DNA from: Micromonospora sp. M71_S20
GTDB lineage: Bacteria; Actinomycetota; Actinomycetes; Mycobacteriales; Micromonosporaceae
NCBI RefSeq assembly: GCF_003664255.1
Contig: NZ_RCCV01000004.1
Coordinates: forward strand, 1-64,000
Direction: 5' to 3'
Length of the DNA: 64,000 nt
Positions within the stretch are counted from its first letter, which is position 1, and each line of letters begins with the position of its first letter. The notes under the pieces are model-generated. The model was not told the origin of the DNA. It did no database searches and saw nothing but the letters and a program-made list of their open reading frames with translations. The position numbers and the translations under genes are program-made. This document shows positions 52,479-62,118 of the stretch, in pieces.

Positions 52479-54371
52479 TTACAGCGGCCAGTCAGTAATC
52501 TCGGCGAACAGGGCTTCCGAGTCGATGTTATGGTGTCCCCACCCAAGGGCCAGCTCGTCGAGACCCTCGGCCACAATTCGGCGCTGTGAGGCTCGATTGA
52601 GTCCGAAGGGGCCCACGACCCGCAGCCCTGTCTCTGATCGGAATACTTCCGACGTCTCTCCTAGGATCGAAAGATCAACGGCCTCTGCCAGGCTCAGTTG
52701 GCGATAGCCGCCACCGCTGTCGGCGCGTGTGCCTGCTCGCAGGTGCATTTCGATGAACGGCGGTGCAGCCAGTGGCAGATCGTCGTAGGAGACTGCTAGG
52801 GCAGTCGGCAGGGCAAGCGCGGTGCTCCATGCCGAGGTCAACACCTCGATGACCTCTGGGAGCGAGAGCCTAATGTCCGCTTCCTCTGTTAAGGAGGCTC
52901 CCGAATCCATGAGGGCGTTACGCCACGCAGCCAGACCGATACTCAGATCCACATATCCGATCACAGACGATGAAGAGCGAAGGGTGCCGAGTTGGAGAAT
53001 CGCGTTTGCTGCCAGCGCTTGGGCGCCATCAGGTGCGGCAAGGCGGGCGCGCATATGTGAAGTCGTGCCGGAGTGGTAGGTGTGCTGCCCGTCCGCTGGC
53101 TGCCAAGGCGGTAGGGCGATCCTGGCGCCACGACGGGCGGAAAGGCTTGACAGCACCGCTGCGAACCCGGTGCCTGCCAGCACAGCTTGGTGGTCCGCCC
53201 GAACCGCCCTCGACAAGGAACGAGAGCGCTGCGGATACCCTTGCCACGAGATGTCGAGCACGGCACGGACGACGACGTCTACGTGACCGCCGTTGGGCCA
53301 GTGACTGTTGTAACCTACTTGGAAGTCAAGCTGCGGAATGGGGCGCCACATCCACGGCTCGTGCGGCGATGAGCGGCTAAGGCGGCCTGCTCGCCAGCTT
53401 CCGCCGTCGAGTTCCACTACCGTGGCATCACGGTCAATAATCAACGGCGTCCCGTCGGCTGGCGTTTTTGGCAACCCGATCTTGCTGATGCTGAGTTCTC
53501 GATTCGCATCGCCTCCGGCGCGGCACATGCTCTCCCAGATCTGATCCGGCACGACCGCGCAGCCGTGACCGGGTAACGCGGACAAGATTGCCCCGGGTTG
53601 CTCGCTGTTGCCCGAAAGTGGCTGCATGAAGCCGGGGCCAAGCGGAGTAACGGCCTCGGTTGGGTGACCGAGGACTGATTCACCGCCTGCTGCGGCATAT
53701 GCGGTCTCGAAGTTTCGCCTCATCGCGCCTGACCCAACGCCGACAAGCGGAACCTGTGGCTTCCCCCGCATCGGTAGCGCTGAGGCGACGGCTTCATGAA
53801 GTGCCCGGACGGTGCTCTCCCGCGGGCCGTCCAACGCGTTCCATCCTGCCGAGAGCAGCTTTTGAAGGTCGCCGCGCGAGAGCCAATGCGTGGCGTCGCC
53901 GTCCCGGATGGGCACCCCGACGGCAGTCGGCGCTCTCCTCCCATCGAAAATGTCCGCAATGAACGGCTTGGCCGATTCGTGCTGACGCGGAACATCGATG
54001 GCCAGCACGCCCTTGTCATCATCGATCGGAACGAAGGTGATGTTGAGTCCTCTGATGTGCGGCTGGACCCGTTCCCGCGCCAGCTTGCGGTAGCGGTCAA
54101 GATCCACGAGGCCGCTCGGCACCGGCCGAAGCTTCTCGATGATTTCGCGGCCGCCTTCACGTCGGGTTGAAAACCCGACTAGGAGTAGGCCGCCGCTTCC
54201 GTTCGCGAACGCGGCAACGTCCTTGGCCAGTTCTGCTGCGCTTCCGGGATCATCGAGCCGGTACGGCCCTGACTTGACATCGAGCCAGGCAGATTCGGGC
54301 AAGCCAACAAAGCGAGCCAGCTGACCTGTCAACAGCCAAGTTCGAGCTGACTCAATCCCACCAGTCTCCAC
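52479..54371 (-). CDS. Schlafen/AlbA_2-domain protein
   Basis: The protein has 630 residues. The N-terminal domain (AWLDVKSGPYRLDD; AELAKDVAAFANGSGGLLLV, then GFS) is the Schlafen AlbA_2 fold, a putative nucleic-acid-binding or nuclease domain. HWLSRGDLQKLLSAGW follows at about 160. The remaining 450 residues are not recognised. It is convergent with the NTPase-nuclease gene with only 40 bases between the stops, so the two may form one functional locus or simply share an island. Confidence 0.78.
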   Translation of the reverse strand: METGGIESARTWLLTGQLARFVGLPESAWLDVKSGPYRLDDPGSAAELAKDVAAFANGSGGLLLVGFSTRREGGREIIEKLRPVPSGLVDLDRYRKLARERVQPHIRGLNITFVPIDDDKGVLAIDVPRQHESAKPFIADIFDGRRAPTAVGVPIRDGDATHWLSRGDLQKLLSAGWNALDGPRESTVRALHEAVASALPMRGKPQVPLVGVGSGAMRRNFETAYAAAGGESVLGHPTEAVTPLGPGFMQPLSGNSEQPGAILSALPGHGCAVVPDQIWESMCRAGGDANRELSISKIGLPKTPADGTPLIIDRDATVVELDGGSWRAGRLSRSSPHEPWMWRPIPQLDFQVGYNSHWPNGGHVDVVVRAVLDISWQGYPQRSRSLSRAVRADHQAVLAGTGFAAVLSSLSARRGARIALPPWQPADGQHTYHSGTTSHMRARLAAPDGAQALAANAILQLGTLRSSSSVIGYVDLSIGLAAWRNALMDSGASLTEEADIRLSLPEVIEVLTSAWSTALALPTALAVSYDDLPLAAPPFIEMHLRAGTRADSGGGYRQLSLAEAVDLSILGETSEVFRSETGLRVVGPFGLNRASQRRIVAEGLDELALGWGHHNIDSEALFAEITDWPL

Positions 54372-54617
54372 CGCACCAGTGTGAATCCTCGGCCGGATGA
54401 CGGGTGCAGGGGCCCCGGGGCGGGTAGCAGCAGCATGTCCGTGCGACAGTGGGAGACGTTGAACCTGTACTTAAGTCGAGTGGCGTTCGTAGTTGCGGAT
54501 CAGTCGCCATGGGCGGTCAGCCAGGCCAGACTGCGCTCGACGATCAACCGCGGACGATCACACGACACGGCGCAAATTTGGTCAGATCGCCTACGTAAGG
54601 CCACCGGCGCGTGCCGG

Positions 54618-55472
54618 CTATCGCTGACCGGGTGCCGTGTCGGCCTGCGTCCACAGGTCTCGAAGCGGCGTCCACGAGGATGCCAGATCATTCCAGTAGC
54701 AGGTGAAGACTCCTGCGAGCGGTTTCGTGGGGTCGCTCCACCAGATCGCGGCCACGACGTGTCCAGCTCGATCGCCTGAGGGAATTCGATAGGCGTACTC
54801 GATGTACTGGACCCTTCGGCCGGCGGCGATCTGCTGCTGCGTCGGGGCCGTCACACCTGCCGCCAGGCCCGGAGTGCTCATCGCTTGGATGCGGTATCGA
54901 GCGTGGGCGGCATCCCTGTCGGTGAGGTTGCGATAGGTGATCCAGTAGCTGGCGACGATGCCGGCCGTGCAGCGTGTGCGGGTTGTTTCGCCGTTGCTGC
55001 GCTGGGCCTCGCTGATGGCGTCGGTCGAGCAGCCTCCGATGCCGAGCCAGGGGCTGGCGAAGTCGGCGATTTCGGGTGTCGGCAGGCGGGCGCGGTTGAC
55101 GGCTGCCTGACGTTGGGAGAACAACGCCCCGGCGGGTGGGGTGGGTGCGGTTGCCGCCGGTGTGTGACGGGCCTGAGTCAGTACCCATGAGTGGAGCCCG
55201 AATCCGATGGTGGCGCCGGCTAGCAGAACCGCCAGAGCGAGTGCCGCAGTTCCTCGCGCCCACCGCCGGCGCCGGCCATGCCCAGGGGCGGAGGTATCGG
55301 AGCGTTGGCAGTCGGGGCGCGGTGGGTCCGCCGTTGTGCCCATGCCGTTGTCGGGTGGCGGCGACGCCGCGGGGCGTACGGGTGAGAGCGCAGGCACCCG
55401 GCCGGGCGCGGTTGCCGGGACGTCCTCGGTCGAGGATGGCCAGACTGCCCGGTCCGGGTGCGGCGTCGTCAT
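54618..55472 (-). CDS. Single-pass membrane protein of unknown function
   Basis: The protein has 284 residues. A Pro-rich cytoplasmic N terminus of about 70 residues and RRRRWAR precede one helix (GTAALALAVLLAGATIGFGL). The outer domain (residues 100-284) has Cys in GIGGCST, TRCTAG and FTCYW. No family is recognised. It precedes the LPxTG protein's end by 38 bases in the same direction, so both may be one unit. Confidence 0.65.
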   Translation of the reverse strand: MTTPHPDRAVWPSSTEDVPATAPGRVPALSPVRPAASPPPDNGMGTTADPPRPDCQRSDTSAPGHGRRRRWARGTAALALAVLLAGATIGFGLHSWVLTQARHTPAATAPTPPAGALFSQRQAAVNRARLPTPEIADFASPWLGIGGCSTDAISEAQRSNGETTRTRCTAGIVASYWITYRNLTDRDAAHARYRIQAMSTPGLAAGVTAPTQQQIAAGRRVQYIEYAYRIPSGDRAGHVVAAIWWSDPTKPLAGVFTCYWNDLASSWTPLRDLWTQADTAPGQR

Positions 55473-55510
55473 CGGCTACTCCTTGCTGTCGCAGATGATG
55501 TGAGCGCGGC

Positions 55511-56098
55511 TCAACGGGTCTTGCGGCGACCGGCCATCAGCAAGCCCACACCGGCTACCAGGGCCACGCCTCCGGTGCCGACGAGCGGAGCGACACTGCC
55601 GCCCGTGACCGGCAGCGACGGTCCGGGGTCTGCGCGGGGAGCCTCCCGTCCACCGCCGCTCTGCGCGGTGCCCGCGCCTGGCTGAGGCCCTGTGTCCCCA
55701 CCTCGGGACGGCTGGTTTGACGGCCGAGGGCTTGCCGAGGTCGGCTCCGGCGGGGGAGGGGAGTCGGGCGGTGGGGTGCTCGGATCGGGGCCTGGCGGAG
55801 GGGTCGGCTCCGGCGGGGGAGTGGTGGGATCCGGCGCGGGCGGCGGGTTCGTCGGATCGGGAGCTTCGGTGACTGTCGGCTCCGCCGCCGCAGAGGGCTT
55901 GGTCTCCTCCGGGGATCGCCGCGGCGTGGGTTCATCGGTGCCGACGGTCGTGGCTGCGGCAGCCGGTGGGGTCGCCTCGGCCCAGGCAGGTGACGCGAAC
56001 AACGCCACGGCCGTCAGAGTAGAAGCAATGACCGCTGCGGCAGTCAGGTGTTCTCGCCCCCAGGACGCATAGGAATTCACGAACTCGTACCTCTCCAT
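55511..56098 (-). CDS. LPxTG-anchored Pro-rich surface protein
   Basis: The protein has 195 residues. A signal peptide (AAAVIASTLTAVALFASPAW, then AEA cleavage) leads to a Pro/Thr/Glu-rich stalk with repeated PPPEP- and DPTTPPP-type units. The end has LPVTGG, a hydrophobic helix (APLVGTGGVALVAGVGLLMA) and GRRKTR, the complete sortase signal. No globular domain is present, so it is likely a wall-attached stalk or spacer. Confidence 0.85.
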   Translation of the reverse strand: MERYEFVNSYASWGREHLTAAAVIASTLTAVALFASPAWAEATPPAAAATTVGTDEPTPRRSPEETKPSAAAEPTVTEAPDPTNPPPAPDPTTPPPEPTPPPGPDPSTPPPDSPPPPEPTSASPRPSNQPSRGGDTGPQPGAGTAQSGGGREAPRADPGPSLPVTGGSVAPLVGTGGVALVAGVGLLMAGRRKTR

Positions 56099-56580
56099 CT
56101 CGGAAATGTCATGCGGTGGGGCTCGTTTCGCTGCTGCCGCGACCGCTAATGCCGGTTGGACGCTAGCGCCTCCTGGACTTAAACACTAGTTCGCTCTTCG
56201 TCGGAAACTGCTAGAGAGGCGGCTGTTTCCGCAGCTCAACCTGTCTCTCGAAGGTTGTTGGCATCGCCTGATATGCGGCTAGCTTTAGTCGCATTCATGG
56301 ACACCAACGTGGGTGTTGTGGTGGATTCGTTGCCGGTTGGACCCGGTCCTCGACAAGGGGGGAGGGACGTGGGTCTGTGGCTCGTCGTATTGCTGCGTCG
56401 GGTTGATGTTCTGCGCCCCCAGATTGGTATCGCCGACGAATGAGGATTCGAGTAACTCAACCCGCCGCGGATGTGAGGTGCCGCGGCCGACAACGGGCAA
56501 CCGCCGCACTGGTGTCGGTCGGCACCACCGGGCGACACCGCGCGGCCCCGCCTCTTCACCGGGCTACAGGCAAGCTGCTC
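56099..56580. other. Intergenic region after the LPxTG gene
   Basis: No gene is recognised in these 482 bases. The stretch 56150-56250 is less GC-rich and probably holds the promoter of the LPxTG gene. Confidence 0.5.
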
Positions 56581-56917
56581 GTGCTTTTCAGTCTCACGGT
56601 GTTGGCCCTGATCGGCTGCGCACGGGTCGACGCCAAGCCCCGCTCCGCACCCGCACGCACGTCTGCCGCCTCCTCGCCGGGCACCGCCGGGCGGCGGCCA
56701 GCCGCAAGCTGCCTACCGACGCGTCGACGCGTGGTGCGCGGTACTGGACTCCCGGCCCGCCGGCGAAGTGATGGACCCGGCAAGAACGCGACCACCAGGC
56801 GCCAACGTCCCGCTCACGAAAGAACCACCCGTCACGAACAACGCGACCCTCGGCGCCGACGCCCATCGCAACGACGTGAGGGCCACCTACGACACCAACC
56901 TCTGCCTCGCCGTGTAG
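56581..56917 (+). pseudogene. Frameshifted small lipoprotein
   Basis: From GTG 56581 the signal LVLFSLTVLALIGCARVD has an LIGC lipobox. The protein-like continuation (GQPQAAYRRVDAWCAVLDSR, later GADAHRNDVRATYDTNLCLA) lies in the +1 frame and ends at TAG 56915-56917. The shift falls near 56640-56700. It is either a recent pseudogene or a single-base sequence error. Confidence 0.45.
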
Positions 56918-57085
56918 GCCCGCGGTCCTGCGTGGCAAGGCCGCTTCATACCGAGCCGATGCCACACGAGGCAGCCGTCGCCCTGGCCTCGCGGCACGCC
57001 TGACCCCTCGCACCGATCAGCGCACACCTCCCAGGCACCGCCACACCGCGACAGCGCCGAATCAATCAACGCGGAGGACCACATC

Positions 57086-57808
57086 GTGTCCACGACATCT
57101 CTGCCCGCCGTGCTGCCCGGTCCGGGCCGCACCGACTACGCCCGCTACATGCGCACCGACGAACTGCTGTCACTGCAACGCGGTCCCACCGAGCGGGCCC
57201 ACCCCGACGAGCTGCTGTTCCAGGTCGTCCACCAGGCATCCGAGCTGTGGTTCAAGCTGATCCACGATGACCTGGCGCGGGCGCTCCAGCACATCGCCGC
57301 TGACCAGCCTGGCGCGGCCGACATCCTCATTCAGCGAGCGGCGTTGAGCCTGCGGCTGGTCACCGAGCAGCTGCACATTCTCAGGCACCTGCACCCGGCG
57401 CGGTTCGCCGCCTTCCGCAGCGCCTTGGGCAACGGCTCCGGCTTCGAATCCCCCGGTTGGAAGCATCTGCGCGACGCCACCACCGAACTCGACATCGCCT
57501 TCAGCCGGATGCTCGCCTCCCTCGACCTCACGCCGGTTGACCTTCACCGCGGCGAACCCTCCGACCCGCTGTACCGGCTCGCCGAGACGCTGGTGACCCT
57601 CGATGAGCAGATCGCGTTGTGGCGCACCGAGCACTACACCGTCGCCACCCGCATCATCGGCCACGGTGTACTCGGTACCCGTAACACTCCGGTCGACAGC
57701 CTGGCCCGCCTCATCTCACACCGCCGCTTCCCCACTTTGTGGGAGGCACGTAGCGAGCTGACCGAGTCCAGCCCGCGGGGCCGCCAGAGTCGGCAGGGCC
57801 CGCGATGA
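57086..57808 (+). CDS. Tryptophan 2,3-dioxygenase family haem enzyme
   Basis: The protein has 240 residues with a GTG start. The three family hallmarks are present: DELLFQVVHQASELWFK (H49 is the active-site His), FRSALGNGSGFES (R111 binds the substrate carboxylate) and WRTEHYTVATRIIG (H183 is the haem ligand), with GTRNT replacing the usual GTGGSSG loop. The length is short for TDO (about 280-300). It should open the indole ring of tryptophan to N-formylkynurenine or perform a related oxygenation. It overlaps the class V PLP gene by four bases, the first of three coupled genes. Confidence 0.88.
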   Translation: MSTTSLPAVLPGPGRTDYARYMRTDELLSLQRGPTERAHPDELLFQVVHQASELWFKLIHDDLARALQHIAADQPGAADILIQRAALSLRLVTEQLHILRHLHPARFAAFRSALGNGSGFESPGWKHLRDATTELDIAFSRMLASLDLTPVDLHRGEPSDPLYRLAETLVTLDEQIALWRTEHYTVATRIIGHGVLGTRNTPVDSLARLISHRRFPTLWEARSELTESSPRGRQSRQGPR

Positions 57809-58974
57809 ACGCCGCCACCGCACCCCTGCCAGCAGCGGTCCGCGGCCGGTTTCCGAGCCTGGAACAAACGACGCACTTGGCCGCCTGCAGCATCGCCCCC
57901 CGCAGCAGCGACATGGACCAGGCGCTGACCACGATGTTGGACGACCTGGCCCGCCCCGGCTTCTGGGGCGCCGCCGAAGAGCAGGTATCCGACGCCCGAT
58001 GTCGCTTCGCCCGGCTCATCGGTGCCGAGGTCGATCAGGCGGCGATCCTGCCCAACGTCAGCATCGCCGCCCACCAGGCGGTGTCCGGCCTGCGATGGCG
58101 CCGACGACGCGACCTGCTCACCACCACCGCCGAGTTCCCCGGCGTCGCCCACGTCTGGTTGGCGCAGGAGAAGCGAGGCGCACGGGTGCGCTGGTGCGGC
58201 ACCCCCACCGGCCGGGTCACCTCCGCCGACTACCTGCACGCCATCACCACCGACACCGCGCTCGTGTCCGTACCCGCCGTCACCCACCGAGACGCGACAC
58301 GCCTGAACATCCGACGCATCGCCGACGCCGCCCATGCCGCCGGCGCGACCGTGATCGTCGACGCCTACCAGGCCGCTGGCGTGATTCCGCTGCACGTCGA
58401 CGCCCTGCGCTGCGACTACCTTCTGGCCGGCACCGGGAAATACCTGCTGGGCCTGCCCGGCCTTGCCTTCCTCTACGCCCGCCATCCGAAAGAGTCCACG
58501 CCAGCCCTGACCGGCTGGTTCGGGCGGTGTGACCCGCATGCACTCGACCCGACCCGGCTCGACTTCCCCACCCATGCCCGCCGGTTCGAGACCGGCACAC
58601 CGTCAGTAGCCGCGGCCTACACCGCAGTCGCAGGGCTGTCGCTCATCGAGAACCTGAACCTGGCGGCGGTCCGCACGCACACGCAGCGGCTCCTCGCCTG
58701 CGCCGCAGACCGCCTGACCGCCCAAGGCGAAATCGTGCATCTGCCGCCAACGCCCGACGAGCGTGGCGCGCACCTCGCGCTCATCGAGCCCCACGCCTGG
58801 GCGATGGCCGCATGGCTCGACAACCACGGCATCACCGTCGCACCCCGCCGCAACGTCATCCGCCTCGCCACACACGCCTACACCAGCGACAGCGACATCG
58901 ACGCGCTCTGCGACGCCATCGCCGTCTACCGAGTCAAGTCCCGCACCCGCACCCCGATCGGAGCATCGCGATGA
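57805..58974 (+). CDS. Class V PLP-dependent enzyme, kynureninase/aminotransferase-like
   Basis: The protein has 389 residues. K212 in LLAGTGKYLLGLPG is the PLP lysine, VDAYQAAG gives the Asp (186) for the pyridine ring, and RFETGTPSVAA is the typical class V segment. The spacing suits kynureninase, cysteine-desulfurase-like lyases and isopenicillin-N-epimerase-like enzymes equally; GKY differs from the usual HK. Pairing with the TDO makes action on kynurenine or another tryptophan-derived amino acid the best guess. It overlaps both neighbours by four bases. Confidence 0.8.
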   Translation: MNAATAPLPAAVRGRFPSLEQTTHLAACSIAPRSSDMDQALTTMLDDLARPGFWGAAEEQVSDARCRFARLIGAEVDQAAILPNVSIAAHQAVSGLRWRRRRDLLTTTAEFPGVAHVWLAQEKRGARVRWCGTPTGRVTSADYLHAITTDTALVSVPAVTHRDATRLNIRRIADAAHAAGATVIVDAYQAAGVIPLHVDALRCDYLLAGTGKYLLGLPGLAFLYARHPKESTPALTGWFGRCDPHALDPTRLDFPTHARRFETGTPSVAAAYTAVAGLSLIENLNLAAVRTHTQRLLACAADRLTAQGEIVHLPPTPDERGAHLALIEPHAWAMAAWLDNHGITVAPRRNVIRLATHAYTSDSDIDALCDAIAVYRVKSRTRTPIGASR

Positions 58975-60206
58975 CCACCGCCGAACCCGTGCGCCGGTGG
59001 CTCGCACAGCGCCGTCCCTCGGCCGACCGCTTCCCGTACGACGCGGTCGTCACCGCCTACCAGCACCACGGCAAACACTTCGTACCCGACGAGTGGACAC
59101 GCGCCTTAGCCGCCGCGAGAGACCGACTCCCACAGCTCATCGGCACCAACACCAGGTACCTGTCCGCATTCCTCGCCTGCGCGCTCGACAAGGTCGACGG
59201 GACCTACGACTACCGCTCCTACCTCGGCCTGGCCCTCCTGCGGCTACCCGGTCCCGACCAGGTGCCGCGCACGGCAGCACAGCAGCTCGCCCGGCGCGAC
59301 CGCCTGCACGTAAACCTGCTGACCGACCTCATCGCCTTCGAACTACGAGCCGCCTACAACGAGCACACGCCGCTCCCTCAGATGCGCCCGGCACCCGCCC
59401 TGGTGGCCAAGCGGCTGCGACACGCGGTACGCGCGGCGATGCCGGCACTGCGCCGCCTCAGCCTCGTCGAGCACACCACGGACAGCTCACAGGTCACCCT
59501 GGCCCGGCGCGTCGTTGCCGCCGTCAGCATGGTCCTCACCGCCGAAGACCGACGCGCCCTGCAAGTCAGCATGCTGCCGGTCCACATCGCCCACGACGAG
59601 TGGATGTTCATCCGCGTCCTGCAAGCCTTCGAGACAACCTTCGCGCTCCTGGCCACCGACCTCACCGACGTCATCACCGCCGTGGAGGCCGGACAGGTAC
59701 CGCGAGCCGCGAGCAGGTTGTCCGCAGCGGCATCGCTGCTACGCGAGAGCGCATCGCTCTGGCCTCTGATGGCCACCATCCAGCCCGCCGCGTTCCACGC
59801 CTTCCGCACGTTCACCGAGGGCGCCAGCGCTATCCAGTCCCGCCACTACAAGATCGTCGAGTCCCTGTGCCGTACACCCCGCAACGCACGCCTCAACTCT
59901 CCTGCCTACCTGTCAGTGCCCGAGGTCCGCACAGCGATCATGCACGGCCAGGTCAGCCTCGACGATGCCCTCAACGCCGCCCAGCAGTCGGCACCCGACC
60001 CGATGCTCGGGGCCGCGATGCGCGAGTTCGCCGCAGCGATCAACCAGTGGCGGCAGACCCACTACCGGCTCGCTGTGCGCATCCTCGGACCCGAACGAAG
60101 CGGCACCGGCTACACCGAAGGCACCCCATACCTACGCGACGCCCGCCAGGAACCGGTCTTCCACCACTGCCCCACCGCTCAACCGGATGCCGGAGCGGAG
60201 ATATGA
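58971..60206 (+). CDS. Second TDO/PrnB-fold haem protein
   Basis: The protein has 411 residues. It keeps the TDO-superfamily order in its C-terminal half: HIAHDEWMFIRVLQAFETTF (205-224), FRTFTEGASAIQSR (R279) and QWRQTHYRLAVRILG (H364, likely haem ligand), then SGTGYTEGTPYL. It has an extra helical N-terminal domain of about 190 residues. This recalls PrnB-type and other TDO-fold enzymes of natural-product pathways (indole rearrangement or hydroxylation) rather than true TDO. It is translationally coupled to the PLP enzyme. Confidence 0.75.
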   Translation: MTTAEPVRRWLAQRRPSADRFPYDAVVTAYQHHGKHFVPDEWTRALAAARDRLPQLIGTNTRYLSAFLACALDKVDGTYDYRSYLGLALLRLPGPDQVPRTAAQQLARRDRLHVNLLTDLIAFELRAAYNEHTPLPQMRPAPALVAKRLRHAVRAAMPALRRLSLVEHTTDSSQVTLARRVVAAVSMVLTAEDRRALQVSMLPVHIAHDEWMFIRVLQAFETTFALLATDLTDVITAVEAGQVPRAASRLSAAASLLRESASLWPLMATIQPAAFHAFRTFTEGASAIQSRHYKIVESLCRTPRNARLNSPAYLSVPEVRTAIMHGQVSLDDALNAAQQSAPDPMLGAAMREFAAAINQWRQTHYRLAVRILGPERSGTGYTEGTPYLRDARQEPVFHHCPTAQPDAGAEI

Positions 60207-60376
60207 GCACCGCGCCCGCCTCGCCGGCCTTCTGCCCGGCTCCCGGTGCCGCAGCAGCCCCGGGCGACACCGGCCCTCATGCCCCCGGTCGGTGACGACA
60301 CCCCACGTCTTCCCGACTACCAGCGCGCCGCCCCTCCCGGCCGCTGCAACTGCCCGTACGACAACCAGGAGGACGA

Positions 60377-60868
60377 ATGTTTCCGCTCAACCCCACCCGG
60401 CCCGACGCCGACGGGCCGCAACTCGGCACGAAGACACCGCGGCTCCTGGCCGCCGCGGTCACCCTGCTCCTGACCGCCGCGGCTCTCGTCGTGACGACCG
60501 TACCCGCCCAGGCCGCCTCCGGCTGCCGCAGCGCCCCGTACAGCGCGAAGTTCGGCATGCACGACCCGTACGACATGTTCGTCGGTATGGAGGACGCCTA
60601 CTTCCCACGCTCCGGCAGCTACCGCACCACGAGCCAATGCCGGGACATCCAGGTCAAGAACACCGGGAACGGCGGCGCCTGGGGCGGTCCCTTCTGGGCC
60701 TGCGTGGTGTGGGTCGGCCGGGCAACCTGCGCCAACGGCTGGACCTACATCCCTGCCGGACAGTGGCGCAACCTCGCCACCAACGTCAAGGACGGAACCC
60801 GGTTCTACCTGTTCATGCAGACCAACCTCGGCACCTACAACGCCGCGTACGGGGTCGGTGAATGGTGA
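60377..60868 (+). CDS. Secreted small protein
   Basis: The protein has 163 residues. A 50-residue signal (RLLAAAVTLLLTAAALVVTT, then AQA cleavage) leads to a compact mature domain of about 110 residues with four Cys (SGCRS, SQCRD, WACV, ATCAN), probably two disulfides, and many aromatic residues. The family is not recognised. It follows the haem-protein gene by 170 bases. Confidence 0.6.
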   Translation: MFPLNPTRPDADGPQLGTKTPRLLAAAVTLLLTAAALVVTTVPAQAASGCRSAPYSAKFGMHDPYDMFVGMEDAYFPRSGSYRTTSQCRDIQVKNTGNGGAWGGPFWACVVWVGRATCANGWTYIPAGQWRNLATNVKDGTRFYLFMQTNLGTYNAAYGVGEW

Positions 60869-60990
60869 ACCAGGAAAAGACCGTGCCGGCTGCCCCACCT
60901 CAGCTGGCCGGTGCAGGGGGGATAACGTCCGGACCTCGGTCCGGCGCTGCCCTCCGGGCAGCCAGCGAAGCTCGGCAGGAGCCGGTCGAC

Positions 60991-62097
60991 ATGCAGGGAA
61001 AAATCGCCGTGATCACCGGCGCGAACTCGGGCATCGGCTACCACGCCGCTCGGCAACTAGCCGCAGCAGGCGCCACCGTCGTCCTAGCCTGCCGGCATCC
61101 CGGCAGGATGGCAGATGCCGCCCGAGCCATCCGAAACGCACACCCCAACGCCGAGATCGAACAGGTCACGATCGACCTGGGAAGTCTCCAATCCGTCAGA
61201 GCCGCAGCGAACGCGATCACCAACGACCACCCGCACGTCGACGTGCTGATCAACAACGCGGGACTACTTGGCGAGCCTGGATGGCGCACCCTCGACGGCG
61301 TTGAGTCCTGCTTCGGCGTCAACCACCTCGGCCACTTCGCCCTCACCGGACTGCTGATGGACCGCCTGCTCGCCGCCCCGGAGGCCAGGATCGTCACCGT
61401 CAGCAGCACCGCCCATCGAGTCGCGAACCTCGACCCACAAGACTGGCCCAACCCGCAGGTCACCGACACTTTCCGCGCCTACGCCGCGAGTAAACTGGCG
61501 AACCTCCTCTTCGCCTACCACCTCCACCGCCGGATCATCGCCGCCGGCGTCGCGATGCGCAGCATCGCCTGCCAACCAGGCTGGGCCACCACACAACTCC
61601 TGTCGCCAGGGGCCGGGAGCGTAAGACACCGAGCAGGCCTGGCGACGTTGCGAGCGATCGGCGCAATCGTTGCGCAGCCACCAGAGGCCGGAGCAAGCTC
61701 CCTACTGCTCGCCTCTACCGCCGACGTTTCGTCCGGCGCCTACCTCGGCCCCACACAATGGTGGCGCACCCGTGGGCCGGTCGGCCTCGAAACCTCTAGC
61801 GCCGATTCCCATAACGCTGCTGCGGCGCGTCTGCTCTGGGACTTGTCAGTAGATATATCCGGCGTCGACTTCCCACAACTGTCAACCGCCGCGGCGACTC
61901 GCCCTGCCGTGCCTGAGGGTGTGTCGGCTTGGACGCAACAATCCTGGTCGCCCATCGCAGGTGGGGAGTCAGCAGATAATATCCTAGGACGCTTTAGCGA
62001 TTTTTCGTCAGCTCACACCTGTCGGTGGCCCTTTGGGCTGCTGTTCAGGAACGCCCTGCTGCGATGCTGGCGGACTGTAGGTCGATGGCAGTGCTGA
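60991..62097 (+). CDS. Short-chain dehydrogenase (retinol-dehydrogenase-like)
   Basis: ATG 60991 has GGAG eight bases upstream and starts directly before the NAD(P) motif GANSGIG; ATG 60862, overlapping the previous gene, is an in-frame alternative. NNAGLLG, VSSTAHR and YAASKLANLLF give the catalytic Ser, Tyr and Lys. The SDR core ends about residue 285. A further 80 residues with unusual composition follow to 62097 and may be a read-through extension at the junction with the integrase module. Confidence 0.85.
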   Translation: MQGKIAVITGANSGIGYHAARQLAAAGATVVLACRHPGRMADAARAIRNAHPNAEIEQVTIDLGSLQSVRAAANAITNDHPHVDVLINNAGLLGEPGWRTLDGVESCFGVNHLGHFALTGLLMDRLLAAPEARIVTVSSTAHRVANLDPQDWPNPQVTDTFRAYAASKLANLLFAYHLHRRIIAAGVAMRSIACQPGWATTQLLSPGAGSVRHRAGLATLRAIGAIVAQPPEAGASSLLLASTADVSSGAYLGPTQWWRTRGPVGLETSSADSHNAAAARLLWDLSVDISGVDFPQLSTAAATRPAVPEGVSAWTQQSWSPIAGGESADNILGRFSDFSSAHTCRWPFGLLFRNALLRCWRTVGRWQC

Positions 62098-62118
62098 TAA
62101 GGGAGGTGGGGAGCGCCT

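Noticed and set aside
58763..60295. Plus-strand 510-codon frame over the PLP and second haem gene
   Set aside because: It is out of frame with the motif-bearing genes, and the product is an Arg/Pro/His-rich shadow.
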